Shown here one piece after another: positions 58,546-64,000 of a stretch of 64,000 nucleotides of DNA. The stretch is from Ligula intestinalis. Taxonomy: Eukaryota; Platyhelminthes; Cestoda; Diphyllobothriidea; Diphyllobothriidae. The notes beneath the pieces were generated by a model. It was given only the letters and a program-made list of their open reading frames with translations. It made no database searches and was not told the DNA's origin. The translations under genes were made by a program, and so were the position numbers. The stretch covers positions 18,042,388 through 18,106,387 of the forward strand of contig JAYGXS010000004.1 in assembly GCA_036362985.1 (NCBI GenBank), in the 5' to 3' direction. Each line of letters begins with the position of its first letter. The first letter of the stretch is position 1.

Positions 58546-58796
58546 TTGGCAGGTTTGCTCAATTCACTTGACCCAAACTGTGATAAATTCGTGGCCTCGG
58601 TGGGAGTCGAACCCATAAACAGCAGGGGAAGGCTTTTTCGCAGCCAATGTTCTACAATTGAGCTATGAGACTCACAGTGCGCCATGAAGTCAATCACACT
58701 TGGATCGATTTTACTCGCCAAACTTACCGCTCGTATGGAATCTACCATTCCGGAACTGCAAGTTGACTGCCCAAGCAGGAGTTCCTAAGCAATCAA
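58546..58796 (-). mobile_element. tRNA-headed SINE, copy 3
   Basis: The minus strand reads GATTGCTTAGGAACTCCTGC, GGTAGATTCCATACGAGCGG, ATCGATCCAAGTGTGATTGA, then a tRNA-like head (58591-58677) with CATAGCTCAATTGTAGAAC and ATGGGTTCGACTCCCACC. It ends in ACAGTTTGGGTCAAGTGAAT and AAACCTGCCAAAC, the bounding repeat of copy 1. It aligns with copy 1 (5580-5862) over nearly its whole length and has the best A and B boxes of the three. Confidence 0.75.
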
Positions 58797-60175
58797 TCTA
58801 TCATCCACCAGAATGACTACTAGGTTCACTTCATTGTTCGGGGGGTTGGCAGCTTTGCTACTTCAAGTTTGCAAATTTTTTCCGTTAAATAATATTAACT
58901 ACATCTTTTTATCACTTGAAGGAATGCAGCCCTTTCGAGTCTTGCGATCTTAATATGGTATTTAAGCTTGCCAGCAAATATTGTTGAAAATAATTTTTTC
59001 TTCAGTCGCAATGCGCCTTGGTAAATCAAAATGGCATTGTTAGTAAAGAAAAAGCTTTCATTGTCAGTGCATGACGTAGAGAACATACCTGCCGAGACGC
59101 AACTGTCAAATATGGTTATCATTCCCTATTCTCTCATCAATACGCATTAATTTTGAATTCTCGATAATTCTGATAATCCTTTTAATCGCAGGAGGCATAA
59201 GTATTAGGAGGTTGACTTTTCCAGCATTTTGGCATTGGACTTTGGCATTTTAATATGTGGGATACGATGTGGTCGAGCCAGATAATAGACGAGAGAACGT
59301 ATCCCAACATGTTTAAGCTTGTTGGAATAGGATAAGGCGTGAAAGGCCATAGTGTCAGGGAGAATTTACTAAGGTAGGAACAGGCGTAGTATGTAAGCAA
59401 TAGGAAAGTGACTTCCAGACGAGTGAAGACCAGCCATGAATGAGCCGGAGTCCAGAGAGTCTGCAGCCGAACAGTGAGTCGTCGGCTCTGGAAGTGAATG
59501 ACCGTAAACAAATCGTCCGCATTTCGGCTAACATTGAGAAGTGGTTGGCTAGTGAGACTAGACCGCCTTAAGAAAGCCAGAGAGGAGTGACCTTGGACGG
59601 AAGCTTTGACTATGGTGTCTTGCGGACGCGTAATGGTCACGCTAGACATGACCTAGTCCACGCGGCGTCCGAGGAAAGCATAACTAAGAAAGGGGGTCGC
59701 TACAAATCCTTCGATCAGAAAGAAAACTCTACATAGCGTTGAGACATATTTGCCTTCCTTTTTTACATGCCTCTGAATGTTTTATAGCTTTGACGTAGGA
59801 AGTAGGCAGGACTCTAGACGCACCTTGCATGGTTCTCTTTATCCGGCACTTACTGCGCTTCGTGTTTCGACTGCCAACAGGAGCATCTTTAGGGACTCAA
59901 TTTTTTCTTTACCATTCGAAAAGCCTGACCTCACGACTTCTTATAAAAATAAAAATAAATTGCAGAAAATGCAAAATTAAAATGCATTAGATTGCTTCTT
60001 TCGTCCTCCAAAAACTTACACTGCTACAGCTCCCATCCTGTTGTTAACTGATGATATTTTGTTCAGGTTAGCCTATTTTCTTTTTTTCCGCTTTCCAACG
60101 AAATCCTGGTGTAATGTTTGCGAATGCAGTTAGGTGGAGTTGCTTTACACTGGTTTATTTATCTCTTTTTTTCAG

Positions 60176-60205
60176 GTCGGTGGACTTCAAGAACTGATGC
60201 ATCAG
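60176..60205 (+). CDS. Possible 30-base micro-exon
   Basis: A strong pyrimidine tract and acceptor (TCTCTTTTTTTCAG ending at 60175) is followed by 30 bases and CAG then GTGCGC, an acceptable donor. The insert would add VGGLQELMHQ between exons F and G, and it is phase 0 to 0, so it fits. Flatworms are known for symmetric micro-exons, but a tract, an AG and a GT 30 bases apart also occur by chance. Confidence 0.25.
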
Positions 60206-60399
60206 GTGCGCTTGAATTGTTTGTACGGCCTGATGTACAGCCTGCTAGTTATCTTTCCTTCCGCTCTTTCTTTCCTTTCTTTCTGAACATAATCCCAGGA
60301 ACTACGTGACCTATCCTCTGCCGCTGACCCATAAAGTTATGCGCTCCCTGTCTAAATTATGTCAGCATCACCCTGTTTTGCTTCCGACGCCGTCAGCTC

Positions 60400-60430
60400 C
60401 CCGCTCCCCCCCCCCCCCCCCCCCCCCCCC
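60400..60430 (+). repeat. Poly(C) run
   Basis: About two dozen consecutive C flanked by CCCCGCTCC and ATTCCCGTCC. Apparent proline- or glycine-rich frames here come from the run. Confidence 0.95.
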
Positions 60431-61480
60431 ATTCCCGTCCTCTTCCCTCTATTTACGCCAAGAGCAGCAGCAGTAGCAACATCGCATTGCGTAAGATATA
60501 GCAGTAAGTTGCCTGGAAGCGAGAGAGAGCGAGGGAAGAGGGTGTACAGGCATCCTGCCGGAGGCGTTGACGGGCTTGGCAACTGCGTGGACTGCTGAGT
60601 TTTTGCTGTGTAGTGTTGCTCCGCTGCCGACTCAAGTGGGTTTGTGTGCGTGCGTGCGTGCGCGCGTGTGCGCGTTTGATTGGTGCACCTATTCACACGC
60701 CCACTCCCACGTATTCGCGTGTTTTGCTCACATCGGGTTGGACGTGCGCTTGCACATGGCCAGCATGAGACTATACAAGAGTCAGCTTTTCTGCTCCATA
60801 ATTACTTGAACTCAGAATTCTTCCGGAGGGAGGATAGCGCTGAGCTCTGCAAGTTGACCACGCGGAATGTCAGGTTGCTGAAAGTGTTTTCCCCTCTCTC
60901 CATTGTCTCAGTTATACGCCTTTTTGTTTAATTTGTTTGCTTTTTGTGTGGTTAATTTGACGGCTTCAAGTGACATAAAAACTAGATGTTCTTGTTTAGA
61001 AAAAGTAAGCACCTTTTTTCGCCAATCTTCAGATGAATGTCATTTTTGAAGTGCTTTATACCGTGCATAGGATGCCGTCCTCCACGTGCCTATGTGTTGT
61101 TTGAAATTGTAATTCCGCCTATCAGCATGTGCCTTACCGAATACCTGTCGCCATTTTTTAACTGAAGCACGCTTCCTTCAATGGTTGCGATTTCGTATCC
61201 GTTCTAGTGACCTTGAGAGCGCCTATCAGCTTTCTCTGACACACAAAATCCTATCTTCGTCTTTTTTTCCTTGGAACATTATAAATGCACTTAGCGGCCA
61301 CGAGTAGTAAGTACCTTCGCTTACTTTCTCTCTCTCTCCCTGGTGACGGCTTCATCAATGGCTTTGTACTCGTGCACTAAAACACTGAGGCGTCACCGAT
61401 TGCCGAAAATCTGCTAGCGTGCACTGTTGTTGTGGTCCGATTGGGGTCTGACACACAGCGTCAATTTCTTTCTGCTTCAG

Positions 61481-61788
61481 ATTTCATCCTCCGTCCCGGT
61501 CTCAATTGTCTGCACACCCGCACCCACCACTCTGAAAACACCGGAAAACGCCAACCCCTCGTTTCAATTTTTGAACGGACAGGAAAAGCTCATCGTGGAC
61601 CGGGAGGAACAGGAGGAGGAGGAGGAGGAGAAGTGTATGCAGACTGGAGACACTTCCGCCGGCAGTGTTATCTCACCTGGGGCAGCGGATAATGCCGTCA
61701 GTGCTACGTCTACCCACCCACTGAAAATCGAATTGGCCAGGACTCATACTGTGCAGCAGCTGTATAGCTGCCGTTCTGTACTAACAGG
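61481..61788 (+). CDS. Exon G of uncharacterised Ser/Pro-rich protein
   Basis: The acceptor is TTTCTGCTTCAG ending at 61480 and the donor CAGG then GTAAGT at 61789, the best donor of the gene. 308 bases: 102 codons plus two bases (GG) for the next, unseen exon. The product starts ISSSVPVSIVCTPAPTTL, continues NPSFQFLNGQEKLIVDRE, then a glutamate run (EEQEEEEEEK, from a GGA/GAG repeat), and ends THPLKIELARTHTVQQLY with SCRSVL. The Ser/Thr/Pro character continues from earlier exons. The gene continues past 61788, since the phase-2 end needs another exon; no convincing one lies in the last 2.2 kb. Confidence 0.68.
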
Positions 61789-62912
61789 GTAAGTTTGTTG
61801 TGATATCTTTGCTTTATACTAATATAAGTAGATATTTGTAAGGTCACTGGACTTGAATGTCTGAAATGTTGCGAGTAGATGCTGGCGGACCTGAGATGGC
61901 CATCCTGTGTAGGACACTTTATTAGTTCTAAAAGCGTACATGGGGCAGAAACCTGGCTAACCATTTAGGAGTATCAGAAGGTAACCTAACACCTATTCTG
62001 CTTATCGCTGTTGTCGTCTGCCCGGTGTGACTCAACTTTCTATAGGATTTCTTGTGTTTGGGAAGATAAATTCCGCTTTAAACGCCCTGTATTGTAGTTA
62101 AACCTCAACGTATCCATGAATTCCTGATGTCCGGACTATCTCCTCTTTTCCTATCACTTGGCCACTCATTCTAAGCTGACTACCCTGATCAAAGTCATTT
62201 CTGAAAATGACGACTCAAGCCATGTAAATCGAGACCCTGTCACGCTGAGTGCATTCACTTCGAGGTGAGTTACTGGACCACGCCCACATTCACAGGATTT
62301 GTCTATGCTCTCATCGACGAAAAACTCACACAAAAGCATAGTGGCAGTACTGGCCGGTTTTGCCACGTGGACTTATGTACGTGCAAAGCACAAAATTTTC
62401 CTTACTAAACCGGTTTTTAGGGTAGGAGTGGAAGAATTGTTTGGACGTGGCAGCCGCTAGTACTCAGAGCACCAGTGTTCTTCAGACTCCTCCCTTGTTT
62501 ATATACGATGGAGGTTTTCGGAATTTTAGCTTTCGAGACCACGAGCAATGCAGTGCCTCGACGTTACATAATGACACTTTTTATGGTAAGACTAGGACAT
62601 GTTCTAATCTATAAGAGGGACTGGAGTGGCTATTTATGACTTGCCGTCGTCACGCAACGCTAAAATAAAGTGAACCGCTTTTATGGCTTTTATGGCCAAA
62701 GTAGATAGACATCGTGTAAACAACTCTTAACTTAGAATCTGCAAAGTCATGGTGTCGTCGATTAACTATTCAAAGGTTTCAGGCTTTTGTTGATACTTGC
62801 TCTTCAGCTGCAGTTTTTTAGCTGGGGCAATAAGTTCTGGTTTGGGGGCAGGCGTTTTTATGACGATAAATTCTAAAGAATACAAACATCTTATAGATAT
62901 ATATATATATAT

Positions 62913-63179
62913 TGAGAAGTTAAGGCGATCACGGGAACCAAAGGTTATCTTCCTGATGTCTCGGAATCATACAAGCTTCCATGCGACGCCACCACCGTCC
63001 CCTGACGAGACGAGCCCACGGCCGCATGACAATAACAGTCATCGGCCCGCCTAGCTGTAACCTCACCCACAAATACTGTGAAAATTCATGTGAAAATTTC
63101 TTTTGACAATCGAAGCTTCTATGATTCCGAAACATCAGGACTATACACCTTTGGTTCCCGTGATCGCCTCACCTTCTCA
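62913..63179. mobile_element. Inverted-arm element, 68-bp arms
   Basis: Arms 62913-62980 and 63112-63179 are reverse complements with few mismatches (GGCGATCACGGGAACCAAAG and GGAATCATA, reversed on the right as TATGATTCC and CTTTGGTTCCCGTGATCGCC). Plus-strand right arm: GATTCC, GAAACATCAGG, then the GTGATCGC word that marks the same family at 12745, 39815 and 51905. The centre (130 bp) has proline-coding-like CCACCACCGTCC but no motif. An AT dinucleotide run (62898-62912) abuts the left arm. Confidence 0.7.
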
Positions 63180-63394
63180 ACTATGTCCAGGAACACGTAT
63201 TTTCGCTTCTATCAGCAATATATACATACAGAGAGATATATATAAAATAGCAATCTATATACAGCGGTAGACGGGCACTAACCGTTCGGTATGGTATTCC
63301 ATCGTTTTGTCGTGTTTTGCCTTGGGATACACTCTCAAGCCAACCAGCAACCGCTCAGTGGCTAGGATAGTATAGGCAGAGATATTTTTCCGAC

Positions 63395-63560
63395 CAAGGA
63401 AAGGAAAACTGCAATGACAATTTCTGGCCTATCATTGCCATTCAGCCGCAGCCAACTCCAGGAGTAGCCACCTCGCATGTTCTGGAGTTCACAATCAACG
63501 AGACAACTAGCCCGTGGCTTAGGGGGTTGGATTTCTTATCAACAAAAGGCATGATCAAAC
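63395..63560 (+). mobile_element. SINE, same family as 54095
   Basis: CAATTTCTGGCCTATCATTG and CCATTCAGCCGCAGCC correspond to the family body. At 63507-63565 follows a tRNA-like stretch (TAGCCCGTGGCTTAGGGGGT, then a weak B box CAAACCTCAAGG). No complete cloverleaf. Confidence 0.45.
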
Positions 63561-64000
63561 CTCAAGGGTTTCTAACTTGGCATTGCATATGTCTGGCTGC
63601 TGACGCAAAATAAGTATGCAATGGCAATCATAGTCTCTGTTTACATTTTCGATAGTCCATTGCTGTTTATATTTGATAACGGGCACTCGCCGATCAAGTT
63701 CGGAATCTACTCGCTCCGTATTTATTTGGGACTCGATTTGAAGCTCCGTAAACAGTTGTCTGGACGGTTGTGACTAGCTTAGAGGACGCTGACCGGAACT
63801 CGCCGTCGCATTGTACTTTGCGGATCGATATAGAGCCCATAGGCCACGCCTCTCTCTACAAGACGAGTGCTGAATGTAACTTCGCAGCCAAAAAAATAAT
63901 CGTCCACGTCCAAAACAAGACATGGCGCAAATTGATTAAGACCGGGAGCCTCTGATGCGAACCCCACGCCATCACCTCCGGAGTGGCCTTACTAAGGCTC

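Larger units (their letters stand above)
43784..61480 (+). other. Predicted intron F, 17.7 kb, repeat-filled
   Basis: Contents: hammerhead-like arms at 44075-44205 and 44558-44610, a SINE copy (44895-45160), a second PLE (48940-49870), an inverted-arm element (51885-52745), an arm pair (53800-53945), a SINE fragment (54095), a compact PLE derivative (55021-55635), a GC-rich repeat (57261), a minus-strand SINE (58546), a C run (60400-60430), and a possible 30-base exon (60176-60205). I see nothing nameable in 45170-48530, 49880-51880, 52750-53790, 55640-57250, 57400-58540 and 58800-60170. Confidence 0.5.
61789..64000 (+). other. Downstream flank, intron G start
   Basis: After the exon G donor the window holds an inverted-arm element (62913-63179) and a SINE copy (63395-63560). 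The frame at 62797-63054 follows an AG but crosses the AT repeat and the PLE-type arm, so it is not a credible exon. Nothing else is recognised. Confidence 0.5.

Noticed and set aside
59182..59649. 155-codon open frame on the minus strand
   Set aside because: It is the longest unexplained frame, but its sequence is hydrophobic and irregular, has no motif, no splice context, and no paired feature on either strand. It may be repeat-derived.
60359..60700. Proline- and glycine-rich frames on both strands
   Set aside because: They come from the poly(C) run at 60400-60430.
62797..63054. Open frame after a TCTTCAG, as a continuation of exon G
   Set aside because: It joins in phase but crosses an AT dinucleotide run and the arm of an inverted-repeat element, so it is very unlikely to be coding.

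Overview
This is a gene-poor, repeat-rich stretch of an animal nuclear genome. No bacterial-type operons, rRNA genes or CRISPR arrays are visible. The mix of repeats is what large-genome parasitic flatworms carry: a CR1-like LINE, many Penelope-like element (PLE) fragments, tRNA-headed SINEs and short hammerhead-like ribozyme motifs. A tapeworm of the Spirometra/Schistocephalus type is my best guess, but that is inference; no marker gene fixes the species.

Layout. 1-5200: a possible retroelement ORF tail, a LINE RT tail (981-1343, minus) and a frameshifted CR1-like LINE (about 2395-5190, minus). 5521-5862: a tRNA-headed SINE bounded by direct repeats. 6603-61788: one long plus-strand protein gene. 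Its seven predicted exons (6603-7241, 23864-24332, 29193-29333, 32961-33227, 37145-37499, 43545-43783, 61481-61788) each have AG/GT borders, stay open, and join in phase at all six junctions, giving about 806 codons. The first coding exon and the 3' end are not identified. The protein is rich in Ser and Pro and I do not recognise its family; a scaffold or adaptor role is only a guess. Its introns are 3.6 to 17.7 kb.

The introns hold the mobile DNA. There is a PLE with a broken RT catalytic motif and a GIY-YIG domain (25200-26470) and a second decayed PLE (48940-49870). Compact PLE derivatives carry little more than a GIY-YIG coding end between inverted arms (17068-17691, 55021-55635, and a related one at 51885-52745). 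Other features are a three-copy terminal-inverted-repeat element of about 550 bp (23174, 28068, 30751), a foldback element with 350-bp arms (40417-41410), a head-to-head SINE pair (36665-37050) and a 193-bp GAT microsatellite (16634-16826).

The most interesting signal is a short structured motif that recurs in at least ten places in unrelated sequence contexts: a CTGATGA-like box, a short hairpin, then GAAA, often followed by CGTC and an AATAAA-like run. It sits in the arms of the PLE-type elements and in the SINEs and looks like the hammerhead ribozyme core known from PLEs and from schistosome SINE-like repeats. Most copies look degenerate. Whether any cleaves cannot be told by eye.
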